This document shows, piece by piece, positions 1 through 8,704 of a DNA stretch of 64,000 bases. The notes beneath the pieces are model-generated. The model ran no database searches. It saw only the letters and a list, made by a program, of their open reading frames with translations, and had not been told where the DNA came from. Each line of letters begins with the position of its first letter. Position 1 is the stretch's first letter. The stretch comes from Nocardioides alkalitolerans (GTDB lineage: Bacteria > Actinomycetota > Actinomycetes > Propionibacteriales > Nocardioidaceae). The DNA lies in NCBI GenBank assembly GCA_038184435.1, contig CP116227.1, positions 1 to 64,000 on the forward strand, in the 5' to 3' direction. The position numbers were made by a program, and so were the translations under genes.

Positions 1-1
1 C

Positions 2-1600
2 CTCGCCCCCGGGGCCCTCGAGACGCTGCGCACCACCGTGCTGCTCGTCGTCCCGGCGGGCATCACCGCGCTCCTCATCGCCTCGCTGCTGGCCTGGATC
101 AACGAGCGCACCGACGCCCGCATCGGCGCACTGGCCGACGTGACCCCGATCCTCCCGATGTTCATCCCGCCCGTCGCGGGCGCGATCGGCTGGGTGTTCC
201 TCGCCGCCCCGAGCGCCGGGCTGCTCAACGGCGCCATCGAGGGCTTCTTCGGCTGGTTCGGGATGGACGTCGACGGCCCGCTCGACATCTTCACGTGGCA
301 GGGCCTCTTCTTCGTCTACGTGCTCGACCTCGTGCCGTTCGCCTACATCACGCTGGCCGCCGGGTTCCGCAACCTCGACCCGGTCGCCGAGGAGGCCGCC
401 CGCATCAGCGGCGCCGGGCCCCTGGAGACCTTCCGCCGTGTGACGCTGCCCAGCCTCGGACCGTCGTTGGCGGCGCGCTGCTCATCGTGATGGCCATCGG
501 GTTCGCGCTCTTCTCGACCCCGGTGGTGATCGGCACGCAGGCGGGCGTCGACGTGCTGTCGGTCGAGATCGTCGAGGGCGATGACCCGCTCGTTCCCGGC
601 CGACGAGGCGAAGGCCCTCGGCCACGGCGTCCTGCTGCTCGGCATGGTGACCATCGCCTGGCTCCTCCAGCGGCGCCTCGTGCGCTCGACGGGCCACGCC
701 ACGGTCGGCGGCAAGGGCCTCAACTCCCAGCCGACCCGCCTCGGCGCGTTCCGCCACGTCGCGCGGTTCGTGATGGTGCTCTACCTGCTCGGCGCCAGCG
801 TGCTGCCGATCCTGGCCCTCGTCGTCGTCTCCCTCGAGCGCTACTGGACCGCCTCGATCCCGTGGGGCAGCCTCACCCTCGACAACTACCGCGCGCTCCT
901 CGACAGCGCCATCGTGGTCGAGGCGCTGCGCAACAGCGTCGTCGTCGGTGTCACCTGCGCGACGATCGGCATGGCCCTGGCCGCGATCGTCGCCCGCATG
1001 ACGCACGGCGAGACGTCCCGCTGGGCGGGCGTCGTGGAGGCCGTGACGCGCATCCCGGCGGCGGTGCCGATCCTGGTGCTGACGCTGGCGTTCATCGCGG
1101 CGTACCTGGGGGAGCCGTTCCGCCTCGGCGGCACGACGCTGCTCCTCGTCATCGCCTACACGGCCATCTTCTTCCCCCACGCGGTCGTCAACGCGACGTC
1201 GGCGTACCTGCAGGTCGGTCCCCAGCTCCGCGAGGCCGGAGCGGTGTTCGGGGTCTCGGAGGGCCGCACGTTCTGGCGCATCCAGCTGCCGCTGATGCTG
1301 CCGGGCCTGACGTCGGGCTGGGCGTTCCTGTTCGTGCTGGTCGCGGGCGACGTCACCGTCGCCTCCCTGCTGGCGGGTACCGGCAACCCCGTCGCGGGCT
1401 TCGTCATCCTCGACCGCTACAACACCGGCACCTACCCGCCGCTCGCCGCGATGGCCGTCATCACGACCCTCCTCACGACCGTGGTCGTGGGGGTCGCGCT
1501 CGGGCTGGCGCGCTGGCAGCGCTCCCGGGCGACCTCCGGCGTACGGCGGCGCGCAGGTCTCGCCGTACCCGACCCGTCCGCCCCGCCCGTCACCCACTGA
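2..1600 (+). pseudogene. ABC importer permease, two fused permease modules (FbpB-like); 5'-partial, two frameshifts
   Basis: Inner-membrane permease of a binding-protein-dependent importer of the iron(III)/polyamine type; the gene starts upstream of the window. It is read from base 2 in frame 2. Near 465-480 one base is missing, and the next ~100 bases still encode a sensible helix (GGALLIVMAIGFAL) in frame 1. Near 574 one extra base returns the gene to frame 2 (RAMTRSFPADE), and it then runs to the TGA at 1598-1600. Both modules show an EAA loop (EEAARISGAG before the first shift, REAGAVFGVS near base 1230) and many hydrophobic segments. The paired opposite indels could be real inactivation or sequence error. 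The family is clear; the transported substrate is not. Confidence 0.8.
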
Positions 1601-1641
1601 CCCCCGCCGACCTCACCGGCCCCTACTGAAGGAGCAGCACC

Positions 1642-2205
1642 ATGACCGACCCCAGCACGCTCTCCGCCGAGCAGCGGCTCGCCCGGCTCGAGGACCGCGC
1701 CGCGATCCAGGAGCTCGGCGTCCTCTACGGCTACGTGATGGACGAGCGCGACGAGAAGGGCATCCGGCAGATCTTCGCCCCCGACGCCCGGCTGACCTCC
1801 GCCGACGGGGTGTTCGCGGCGACGGGGATCGACGAGATCGTCGAGACCTACCTGGGCCGCTTCAAGGCCCTCGGCCCCACGAACCACTTCTCCCACGGGC
1901 ACGTCGTGCGCTTCGGCGACGACCCCGACCGCGCCCGCGGCCTGCTGGCCAGCCACGCCGAGGTGTCCCGCAACGGTACGGCGATGCAGGTGGCGCTGCG
2001 CTACAAGGACGAGTACGTCCGCAACGACGGACGCTGGCAGTTCGCGGCGCGCGAGATGAGCTACATGTACTACCTGCCCATCGAGCAGCTCTCCCAGCTC
2101 GGCGACCGCAACAGCGTGCGGGCGTACGGCGACGAGCGACCGTCCGACTGGCCCGAGGCGCTCTACGCGGAGACCGGCAGCTCCTGGCTGCACGCCTACC
2201 TCTGA
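1642..2205 (+). CDS. SnoaL/NTF2-like protein
   Basis: 187 aa, with an AAGGAG Shine-Dalgarno ten bases before the ATG. It has the length and pattern of the SnoaL_4 branch of the NTF2 (cone-shaped alpha+beta) fold: an N-terminal helix (RLARLEDRAAIQELGVLYGY), then an 'IFAPDARLTS' strand and a Trp-containing late strand (DGRWQFAAREM). Members act as small isomerases, hydratases or dehydratases, or as non-catalytic binding proteins, and no catalytic residue can be assigned here. It follows the permease remnant by 41 bases. It is one of five NTF2-fold genes in the window, which fits a pathway handling cyclic ketones or epoxides, but that link is inference. Confidence 0.75.
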   Translation: MTDPSTLSAEQRLARLEDRAAIQELGVLYGYVMDERDEKGIRQIFAPDARLTSADGVFAATGIDEIVETYLGRFKALGPTNHFSHGHVVRFGDDPDRARGLLASHAEVSRNGTAMQVALRYKDEYVRNDGRWQFAAREMSYMYYLPIEQLSQLGDRNSVRAYGDERPSDWPEALYAETGSSWLHAYL

Positions 2206-2219
2206 GCCGAGGCCCTAGG

Positions 2220-2729
2220 GTGGCGGGCGTGAAGGACGTCCTGGTCGTGATCGCCGCCGCCTTCTGGACCGTCGTGGCCGGCGTTGCCGGCTACCAGCTC
2301 GGGGGGCGCGGGCTGCCGGGCCTCCTGGTCCTCCTCCTCGTGATCGTGGTGGGAGTCGGTGCGGCCCTGCGGTTGCGTCTGAGGGAACGTCCCGTCGTCC
2401 GGGACCTCGCCGGCCCGGCGGCGGCCGTCATGGACGCCCTTGCCTCGGCTGCCGCGGAGCGGGAGAAGGTGCGCGAGCGTCCCGCCCCCGGCGTCCTCCT
2501 GGTGAAGACCTCGATGAGCACGTGGTCGTGGGGGTCGGTCTGGCGCTTCGAGGTGCTGCCCGGCGGCGCTGACGATGGCGGCGCGAGCACGCGGGTCGTG
2601 GCCACGATCCACCGCCGCGGCAGCGTCGTCGCGGGTGTGACCGAGCTGCGCAAGGTCCACGCCCTCCTGGACGTCGCCGAGCAGTGTCTGGAGGACGGCC
2701 GGGTCGCGGGGGTCGAGCGACTCGACTGA
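2220..2729 (+). CDS. Small membrane protein of unknown function
   Basis: 169 aa from a GTG. I do not recognise the family. Two hydrophobic segments (about residues 6-26 and 31-52) are followed by an Arg-rich turn (RLRLRER) and a soluble domain with the pattern of an open beta-sheet (VLLVKTSMSTWSWGSVWRFE). It is therefore probably membrane-anchored with a cytoplasmic C-terminal domain. The start is uncertain: no clear Shine-Dalgarno precedes the GTG at 2220, and a second in-frame GTG lies at 2229. A strong hairpin (2761-2814) ends the transcription unit 31 bases after the stop. Confidence 0.55.
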   Translation: MAGVKDVLVVIAAAFWTVVAGVAGYQLGGRGLPGLLVLLLVIVVGVGAALRLRLRERPVVRDLAGPAAAVMDALASAAAEREKVRERPAPGVLLVKTSMSTWSWGSVWRFEVLPGGADDGGASTRVVATIHRRGSVVAGVTELRKVHALLDVAEQCLEDGRVAGVERLD

Positions 2730-2760
2730 CCTCTCGGAGCCGCCCCACCCGGAGAAGGAG

Positions 2761-2820
2761 AACGCGGACCGGACGGGCGTGCGCCTCGGCGTGTCGCCCC
2801 GACCGGTCCGCGTTTTCTTT
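2761..2820 (+). terminator. Hairpin terminator between convergent genes
   Basis: AACGCGGACCGG (2761-2772) pairs perfectly with CCGGTCCGCGTT (2803-2814), with further GC pairing inside, and is followed by TTCTTT. It lies between the plus-strand membrane protein ending at 2729 and the minus-strand MFS gene ending at 2895, so it may terminate in both directions. Confidence 0.75.
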
Positions 2821-2894
2821 CCCCAGGTCGTGGCGCTGTCCGCGTTTTCTCTCCCGCACCGGACCGGCACCCGGACCCGCGCGGGGGCCCCGCG

Positions 2895-4133
2895 CTAGAT
2901 GCTCCGCCCCGGCCGGTACGCCGGCAGCCCGGCCAGCATCACGACGGCGAGGGCGAGCATGACGCCGTACCCGGCGCCGAAGCCCCCCGTGAGGTCGCGG
3001 AGCACCCCCAGCACCAGCGGGCCGAGGGCGCCCGCGAGGTAGGCGACGAGGATGACCATGGCGCCGAGCCGGGCGCCGTCCGCCTGCGTGTGGGTGACGT
3101 CGGTGATGAGCACCAGGCCCAGGGCCGATCCGCCGCCGACACCCATGCCGAAGAGGGTCATGGTCGGGAGGGCGAGGCCCACGGGGTCGACGAGGAGCAT
3201 GACGATGCCGACGACGGTGCAGCCGAGCACGATCCCGAGCAGCGGGCGTCGGTCGCGGGTGTGGTCGGCGAGGGCGGGCAGCCCCAGCATGGTGACGACC
3301 TGCACGACCTGGAAGACCACGAACATCGACGCCGCCTCCTGGGGCGCGAGGCCGTGGCTGACGTAGAGCGGCGTGATCCAGGCCAGGCCGCTGAAGCCGA
3401 TGACCATCTGCGAGGTGGTGAAGGCGACGACGAGCCATGCCGTGGTCGACCGCCAGGGCATGCGGTGGTCGACGAGGACGGCGGCGGCCGGGTCGACCGC
3501 GTCGCGGCGGGGGCCGCGCAGGGCCGGGGTGAGCAGCAGCCAGAGCGCGGCCGTGGCGGCGCTGACGGCGCCCCAGAAGGCGAGGGCGGGCCGCCAGCCG
3601 CCGAGGCCGGCGGACAGCGGCACCGCCGTGCCGGCCGCCACGGCCACGCCGAGCGCGAGGCCGGTCGAGTAGATGCCGGTGGTGAGTCCCCGGATGCGGG
3701 GGAGGTGGTGGGCGATCAGTGCCGGCATGAGCGCCGAGCAGCCGCCCATCGCGGCCCCGGCGAGCGCCGCGCTGCCGAACAGCAGCGGCGCGCCCAGGGG
3801 CGCGAGGCGCAGGAGCCCGGCCAGCGCGAGCACCAGCATGAGCAGTCCCGTCGCGAGCTCCGACCCGATCCGTGCCGCCAGCCGTTGCCCGAACGGCGCG
3901 GAGAGACCCATGCAGGCCACGGCCACCGACGTCAGCAGCCCGGCCTCGGTGCTGGACAGCCCGAGGTCGCGGTCGATCTCGTCGATGAGGGGCGGCAGGG
4001 ATCCCATCGTCGCCCGCAGGTTGAGCCCGACGACCGCCACGAGGCCCACGACGACCGCCACGGGCAGGCGGGAGGGGCGCGGGGCGTCGAGGTCCCGCGC
4101 GGGGGCCGGGGCGGGGAGCGGTGCCTCGCTCAC
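2895..4133 (-). CDS. MFS transporter, CynX/NimT-like
   Basis: 412 aa with about 12 predicted membrane segments. The N-terminal GLNLRATMGSLPPLIDEI matches the CynX/NimT-type major facilitator subfamily, whose members carry small organic anions or nitroimidazoles. About 25 Pro/Ala-rich residues precede the first membrane helix. Its ATG overlaps the TGA of the upstream ferredoxin reductase by four bases, so it is the last gene of the P450-flavoprotein-reductase-MFS unit on the minus strand. By context it may move the substrate or a product of that oxygenase system across the membrane. Family assignment is good; the transported compound cannot be read from the sequence. Confidence 0.8.
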   Translation of the reverse strand: MSEAPLPAPAPARDLDAPRPSRLPVAVVVGLVAVVGLNLRATMGSLPPLIDEIDRDLGLSSTEAGLLTSVAVACMGLSAPFGQRLAARIGSELATGLLMLVLALAGLLRLAPLGAPLLFGSAALAGAAMGGCSALMPALIAHHLPRIRGLTTGIYSTGLALGVAVAAGTAVPLSAGLGGWRPALAFWGAVSAATAALWLLLTPALRGPRRDAVDPAAAVLVDHRMPWRSTTAWLVVAFTTSQMVIGFSGLAWITPLYVSHGLAPQEAASMFVVFQVVQVVTMLGLPALADHTRDRRPLLGIVLGCTVVGIVMLLVDPVGLALPTMTLFGMGVGGGSALGLVLITDVTHTQADGARLGAMVILVAYLAGALGPLVLGVLRDLTGGFGAGYGVMLALAVVMLAGLPAYRPGRSI

Positions 4134-5380
4134 CCCGCGGGCTCGAGGGTCCGCGCCCCCTGGGCCTCGGTGACGGCCGTGCGGAAGTCGAGCATGCGCT
4201 TGGCGAGGCCGAGGAGCACGACGCCGACGAGCAGGCCGTCGCGGTCGTGGTAGCCGACCGCCGCCTCCCCGTGGAGGTCGCCGTCGAGCACCCGCACGTC
4301 GTCGTGGCCGAGGTGCGGCACGCCGAAGGACTGCAGCCGCACGCCGTACTGCTCGCTCCAGAACGTCGGCAGCGGCGCGAACGGCTTCTCCGGGACCGGT
4401 GCCTCGCCGCGGATCCCCGCGAGCAGGCTCGCCGCCGCGTGGGCGGCCATGTCGGTCGGCATCGTCCAGTGCTCGACGCGCAGCGGGGCGTCGCCGTAGC
4501 CCGCCACCGGGAAGCGGGCGACGTCCCCGACCACGACGACGTCGAGGACCGGGGTGCCGTCACGCAACGGGTGCAGGTCGGCGTCGCACCGCACGCCGTT
4601 CGCGAGGTCGAGACCGGTCCCGGCGAGCGGCTCGACGTTGGCCTGCGAGCCGACGGCCTCGACGATCACGTCCGCGGCGATGCTGGCCCCGTTGTCGAGC
4701 ACCACCTCGAGGTGCTCGCCGGCGTCCTCGATCGCGGCGACCGAGCGGCCGAGCGCGAACCGCACGCCGTGGGCCTCGTGCCGACGCTGCACCTCGCGGG
4801 CCACGAGGTCGCCCAGGGGGCGCTGCAGCGGCGCGGCGAGCGGCTCGACCACCGTGACCTCGCAGCCGAGGGTCACCGCGGTCGCGGCGACCTCGCAGCC
4901 GATGAACCCGCCGCCCACGACGACGACGCGGGCGCCGGGCGCCAGCTCGGGGGCGAGCCGCTCGGCGTCCTCGATCGTGCGCACGGCGTGGCGCCAGCGC
5001 AGCTCGCCGCCGAGGTCGAGCCGCCGCGAGCGGACGCCCGTGGCGACGACGAGGCCGTCCCAGTGCACCTCCTCGCCACCGTCGAGCCGCACGACGTGAC
5101 CGTCGAGGTCGACGGAGGCGACGCGGGTGCCGAGGCGCCACTCCACGCCCTCCGCCGTGGCGGGCCGCTGGCGGAAGGGCAGGCGGTCGCGCGCCATCGT
5201 GCCGCGCAGCACCTCCTTCGACAGCGGCGGCCGGTTGTAGGGCGCGTGCTGCTCCTCGCCGATCACGAGGAGACGGCCGGTGTGCCCCGCCGCGCGCAGC
5301 CGCTCGGCGGCGCGGAGGCCGGCGAGACCGGCACCGACGACGACGATCGTGCTCTCCAGGGATGTGGCCGATGTGGTCAC
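4130..5380 (-). CDS. NAD(P)H-dependent ferredoxin reductase (FAD), P450 redox partner
   Basis: 416 aa, the usual size of rhodocoxin/putidaredoxin reductase-type flavoproteins. The FAD-binding GxGxxG is at about residues 15-20 (VVVGAGLAGLRAAE), the family motif YNRPPLSKE at 48-56, the NAD(P)-binding GGGFIG at 156-161 and the second FAD motif VVVVGDVARF at 281-290. It passes electrons from NAD(P)H to a small iron-sulfur protein. With the 3Fe-4S ferredoxin at 8511 and the P450 at 7117-8379 it makes a complete three-component cytosolic monooxygenase. It lies 33 bases after the KstD-like gene and overlaps the MFS start. Confidence 0.9.
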   Translation of the reverse strand: MTTSATSLESTIVVVGAGLAGLRAAERLRAAGHTGRLLVIGEEQHAPYNRPPLSKEVLRGTMARDRLPFRQRPATAEGVEWRLGTRVASVDLDGHVVRLDGGEEVHWDGLVVATGVRSRRLDLGGELRWRHAVRTIEDAERLAPELAPGARVVVVGGGFIGCEVAATAVTLGCEVTVVEPLAAPLQRPLGDLVAREVQRRHEAHGVRFALGRSVAAIEDAGEHLEVVLDNGASIAADVIVEAVGSQANVEPLAGTGLDLANGVRCDADLHPLRDGTPVLDVVVVGDVARFPVAGYGDAPLRVEHWTMPTDMAAHAAASLLAGIRGEAPVPEKPFAPLPTFWSEQYGVRLQSFGVPHLGHDDVRVLDGDLHGEAAVGYHDRDGLLVGVVLLGLAKRMLDFRTAVTEAQGARTLEPAG

Positions 5381-5413
5381 GGGACGCTCCTTCGCAGGGG
5401 GGTACGGCGGGGG

Positions 5414-7108
5414 TCAGGCGGGTGCCGGCACGCGCGCCGCGGCACGGCCCGCGCGGTAGCCGAAGACCATCGCCGGGCCGAGGGTGCCGCCGGCACCGCC
5501 GTAGACCATGCCGGTGGGCGCGGCCATGACGTTGCCCGCGGCGTACAGGCCCTCGATGACGGCGCCGTCGACGTCGAGCACGGCACCGTCGACGTCCGTG
5601 CGCGGGCCGCCCTTGGTGCCGAGCGTCGAGCTGAGCAGCTCGACGGCGTAGAACGGGCCCTCGTCGAGGGGGCCGAGGGTCGCGCCGCGGCCCGGGTACT
5701 GCGCGCGGTCGCCGCACCACCCGTCGTACGCGCTGTCCCCGCGCCCGAAGTCGTCGTCGTGCCCGGCGGCGACGAGCCCGTTCCACCGGGCGACGGTCGC
5801 CTCGAGGGCGTCCGGTGGCACGCCGATGACGGCGGCGAGCCCAGCGAGGGTGTCGGCGCGGTGCACGACGTCCGGCACGGGGGCGCCCGGGGCGTTGCCG
5901 AAGCAGCCGTAGCGCGTGGCGAAGCCGTGGTCGAAGACGAGGTGCGCGGGCTGGTTGGCGTAGCGGAAGCTGGTCGGGTCGAACGCGTGGAAGGCGCCGC
6001 CGAGCGCGTTGTAGTTGGCGGCCTCGTTGGTGAACCGCACCCCCTGGTCGTTCACCATGATCGAGCGGGGGAGCGTGCGCTCGCGGAGCACGAGGAAGAC
6101 GTCGTGGCCGCCGTCGGCGCGACGGTCGCCCAGACGCACCACGGGCACCCACCACGCCTCGCGCATGTTGCCCAGCCGGGCGCCGACGCGCATCGCCATC
6201 CGCAGTCCGTCGCCCGTGTTGGTCGGCACGCCCGGCGGGGCGGTCATCGGACCACGGAGGAAGTCGCGCACCAGGTCGGCGTCGTGCTCGAACCCGCCGG
6301 TCGCGAGCACCACCGCGCGGGCGTGCACGCGGCGTACCGGTGCGTCGGGGGCGTGGGCGTCCTGCAGCTCGACGCCCACGACGCGGTCGTCCTCGGTGAG
6401 CAGGCGGGTCGCCCGCCATCCCGTCTCCGGGACGGCGCCCCGGTCGAGACAGCCCGCGAGCAGGCTGCCGACGAGGGCGCGGCCGAGCCCCTCGAGCCCC
6501 GCGGACTCGCGACGCGCGAGCTCGTCGGGTGCGATGACGCCGGTGCCACCGCCGGTCGGGGTGTCGGAGACGTTCATGCGGCGGGGGGTGCCGACGACGC
6601 GGTCGCTCCAGCCGGGCACCGCGTCGAAGGAGAAGAGGGCGGGCTCCAGGGAGCGGCCGCCCTGCGGCTTCCCGCCGGGGTGCTCGGGGTGGTAGTCGGG
6701 GAACCCCGCCACGAGCTGGAGGTGCAGCGGCGTCGCGGTCTCGATCCAGTCGACGACCTCGTCCACGGAGTCCACGAAGGCCGCGGCGAGCTCCGGCAGG
6801 ATCATGTCGTGGGAGAGGGCGCCGAGGTAGGCGAGCGCGTCCTCCCGCGAGTCCGCCACCCCGGCGGCGCGGGCGGCCGGGTTGGCCGGCAGCCACACGA
6901 CCGCGCTCGAGAGCGCCGTCGTGCCACCGATCTTGTCCGCCTTCTCGACGAGGGCGACGCGCGCGCCGGCGTCCGCCGCGGCGAGCGCGGCGGTGAGGCC
7001 GGCCGCGCCGGTGCCGAGCACGACGACGTCGACCCGCTCCGTCCCCGTGGGCTCCGTGGTCTCCGTGGGCTCCGTGGACTCCGTGGACTCGGTGGGTTCC
7101 GGGGGCAC
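5414..7108 (-). CDS. FAD-dependent oxidoreductase, 3-ketosteroid dehydrogenase-like
   Basis: 564 aa. The GTG at 7108 is preceded by GAGGG and lies eight bases after the P450 stop; the frame stays open much further upstream, but that part is antisense to nothing and overlaps the P450. The FAD motif LGTGAAGLTAA is near residues 31-41. FPDYHPEHPGG, NEAANYNALGG and VYGGAGGTLGPAMVFGY align with the KstD/fumarate reductase regions, and the last preserves the Tyr-x3-Gly pair used by KstD for substrate ketone binding. Likely reaction: introduction of a C=C next to a ring ketone. A paralogue lies at 42918-44555. Residues 5-24 form an unusual (P/S/T)-T-E repeat. The exact substrate is unknown. Confidence 0.8.
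   Translation of the reverse strand: MPPEPTESTESTEPTETTEPTGTERVDVVVLGTGAAGLTAALAAADAGARVALVEKADKIGGTTALSSAVVWLPANPAARAAGVADSREDALAYLGALSHDMILPELAAAFVDSVDEVVDWIETATPLHLQLVAGFPDYHPEHPGGKPQGGRSLEPALFSFDAVPGWSDRVVGTPRRMNVSDTPTGGGTGVIAPDELARRESAGLEGLGRALVGSLLAGCLDRGAVPETGWRATRLLTEDDRVVGVELQDAHAPDAPVRRVHARAVVLATGGFEHDADLVRDFLRGPMTAPPGVPTNTGDGLRMAMRVGARLGNMREAWWVPVVRLGDRRADGGHDVFLVLRERTLPRSIMVNDQGVRFTNEAANYNALGGAFHAFDPTSFRYANQPAHLVFDHGFATRYGCFGNAPGAPVPDVVHRADTLAGLAAVIGVPPDALEATVARWNGLVAAGHDDDFGRGDSAYDGWCGDRAQYPGRGATLGPLDEGPFYAVELLSSTLGTKGGPRTDVDGAVLDVDGAVIEGLYAAGNVMAAPTGMVYGGAGGTLGPAMVFGYRAGRAAARVPAPA
7043..7096. repeat. Six 9-base tandem units inside the flavoprotein 5' end
   Basis: Six consecutive units of consensus CTCCGTGG(A/G/T) run from 7043 to 7096. 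On the minus strand they encode the (P/S/T)-T-E tail at the N-terminus of the KstD-like protein. The unit length is a multiple of three, so copy-number changes keep the frame. Confidence 0.8.
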
Positions 7109-7116
7109 GGCGTCCC

Positions 7117-8379
7117 TCAGCCCTGGTCGGAGTGCGCCGTGGCGTCGGGGGCGAGCAGCCGCGGCCCCGGCGTGAACGTGGCGGGGATGCTCTGCCAGCC
7201 GGTGTTCGTGCCCTGGTGCGGGTAGCGGACGAGCTTGTCGACGTCCACGACGTAGTCGCCCATGCGGCCGAGGATCTGCGAGAGCAGCTCCTTCGCCATC
7301 GCGCGGCCGAGGTTGGAGCCCGCGCAGCGGTGGGCGCCGATGCCGAAGGCGGTGTGGCGGTTGGGCCAGCGCTCGATGTCGATCTCGTCGGGCGCGTCGA
7401 ACTGGGAGGCGTCGCGGTTGGCCGACCCCCAGGCGATGAGCACGCGGTCGCCCTCCTGCATCGCGGCGCCCTGGAACTCGACGTCCTTGGTCACGGTGCG
7501 GGCGAGCGCCTGGGTGGGGGAGAAGAAGCGGAGGAACTCCTCGAGCGCCCGCTCGAGCTTCTCGGGGTGGTCGATGAGGTCCTGGCGGACGTCCTGGTGC
7601 TGGTAGAGCCAGACGACGGTGTTGCTGACGAGCGACGCGGTGGTGCCGACGCCGCCGGAGAGCAGCAGGTCGACCATCGCGAAGACCTCGTCGGCGGTCA
7701 CGGGGCGGCCGTCGACCTCCTGCTGCACGAGGTAGCTGATGATGTCGTCGGTCGGCGCGGCGGTGCGCTCGGCGATGACGCCGCGCGTGACCTCCTCCAG
7801 CATCGGCAGGTCGACCTTGACGGCCTGGTCGAACTCCTCGGTCCCGGGGACCGCGACGAGGAGGGCGTGGAACGCCGTGGCGTAGGTCTTCCAGTGCTCG
7901 ATGGGCAGGCCGAGCCAGTCGACGGTCACGATGGCCGGCACGCCGATGACCGAGGTCATGTCGCAGGAGCCGGTCTCGATGATGTCGTCGATGAAGGCCG
8001 TCACGAAGTGCTTGACGATCTTCTCCATGCGGTCGACGGCGGCGGGCGCGGTGATCGGGTTGATCAGCTTGCGCCACTTCTTGAACTCGGGCGGGTCGAC
8101 CTCGATGGGGATGTGGAACGGCGCCGGCGTCTTGGGGATGACCACCGAGAGGCCTTCGCCGCCCGACGAGTTGCGCGCCGACGAGAACGTGTAGTCGTCG
8201 CGCGCCGCCTCGAAGACCGCGTCGTAGCCGGACAGCACCCAGTAGCCTCCGTGGGCGTCCGTCCAGGCCACGGGGTGCTCCTCGCGGAGCTTCCGGTAGG
8301 AGGCCGCCGGGTCCTCCGAGTGCGTCTCGGAGTTGTGGTCGAAAGTGACCACGGGGGTGCGTGCGGCTGTCTCGGTCAT
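7117..8379 (-). CDS. Cytochrome P450
   Basis: 420 aa, soluble bacterial class I type. The heme loop FGIGAHRCAGSNLGR places the thiolate Cys at 352, and the ExxR pair is E281/R284 (EEFLR). The I-helix reads SGGVGTTAS at 241-249: the Thr used for proton delivery is present, but the acidic residue normally before it is Gly245. The enzyme hydroxylates a C-H bond using O2 and two electrons from the neighbouring ferredoxin and reductase. It is the first gene of a minus-strand unit continuing into the KstD-like protein, reductase and MFS transporter, and is divergent from the ferredoxin gene. General resemblance is to P450s acting on steroids, terpenoids or fatty acids; I cannot assign a CYP family. 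Confidence 0.92.
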   Translation of the reverse strand: MTETAARTPVVTFDHNSETHSEDPAASYRKLREEHPVAWTDAHGGYWVLSGYDAVFEAARDDYTFSSARNSSGGEGLSVVIPKTPAPFHIPIEVDPPEFKKWRKLINPITAPAAVDRMEKIVKHFVTAFIDDIIETGSCDMTSVIGVPAIVTVDWLGLPIEHWKTYATAFHALLVAVPGTEEFDQAVKVDLPMLEEVTRGVIAERTAAPTDDIISYLVQQEVDGRPVTADEVFAMVDLLLSGGVGTTASLVSNTVVWLYQHQDVRQDLIDHPEKLERALEEFLRFFSPTQALARTVTKDVEFQGAAMQEGDRVLIAWGSANRDASQFDAPDEIDIERWPNRHTAFGIGAHRCAGSNLGRAMAKELLSQILGRMGDYVVDVDKLVRYPHQGTNTGWQSIPATFTPGPRLLAPDATAHSDQG

Positions 8380-8510
8380 CGTCGCGTTCCTTCGTCCTCG
8401 GGTCGATCACGGGGTCGATCTGGGGTCTTCCGCCGAATGTGATCATGGTTATACTCGATTGCGACGATGTCAACCGCATCACACTCGGACGGACCCCCAG
8501 GAGGATCGCC
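8380..8510. promoter_or_regulatory. Divergent promoter region, P450 / ferredoxin
   Basis: 131 bases separate the P450 ATG (minus) from the ferredoxin ATG (plus). For the plus strand a TATACT -10 candidate lies at 8450-8455, but the matching -35 is weak. For the minus strand TTGACA (complement of 8468-8473) precedes a TATAACC-like box with a short spacer. TGATCA at 8440-8445 and the AT-rich stretch 8436-8475 stand out from the GC-rich surroundings and are the probable regulator-binding area. No exact copy of the TetR operator found further right is present. Confidence 0.5.
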
Positions 8511-8702
8511 ATGCACGTGAAGGTCGACGACGACCGTTGCCAGGGCCACGGCCTCTGCCGCATCAGCGCCCCGGACCTCTTCTTCGCCCGCGAGGAGGAC
8601 GGCAACGCCTACGTGAAGAGCGAGACCGTGCCCCCCGGCCGCGAGGACGACGCGGCGATGGCGGCCGACAGCTGCCCCGAGCTCGCCATCGAGGTCGACT
8701 GA
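8511..8702 (+). CDS. [3Fe-4S] ferredoxin, P450 partner
   Basis: 63 aa from an ATG with a perfect GGAGG Shine-Dalgarno six bases upstream. The cluster motif is C-x5-C (CQGHGLC, residues 10-16) and a distant C-P (DSCPE near residue 55). The second Cys of a 4Fe-4S site is replaced by His (CxxHxxC), which is the P450-associated 3Fe-4S pattern. It carries single electrons from the FAD reductase (4130-5380) to the divergently encoded P450. It is the first gene of the plus-strand unit, with the AtuA-like gene starting two bases after its stop. Confidence 0.93.
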   Translation: MHVKVDDDRCQGHGLCRISAPDLFFAREEDGNAYVKSETVPPGREDDAAMAADSCPELAIEVD

Positions 8703-8704
8703 CG

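Noticed and set aside
4121..7225. Very long plus-strand open frame of about 1030 codons
   Set aside because: It is antisense to the ferredoxin reductase and KstD-like genes, whose motifs are unmistakable; the translation is Arg/Gly/Ala/His-rich low-complexity, typical of the complement of high-GC codons.
7109..8605. Upstream extension of the KstD-like frame through the P450 gene
   Set aside because: The frame is open by chance; the extension is out of frame with the well-supported P450, and a ribosome site plus GTG at 7108 explains the flavoprotein start.
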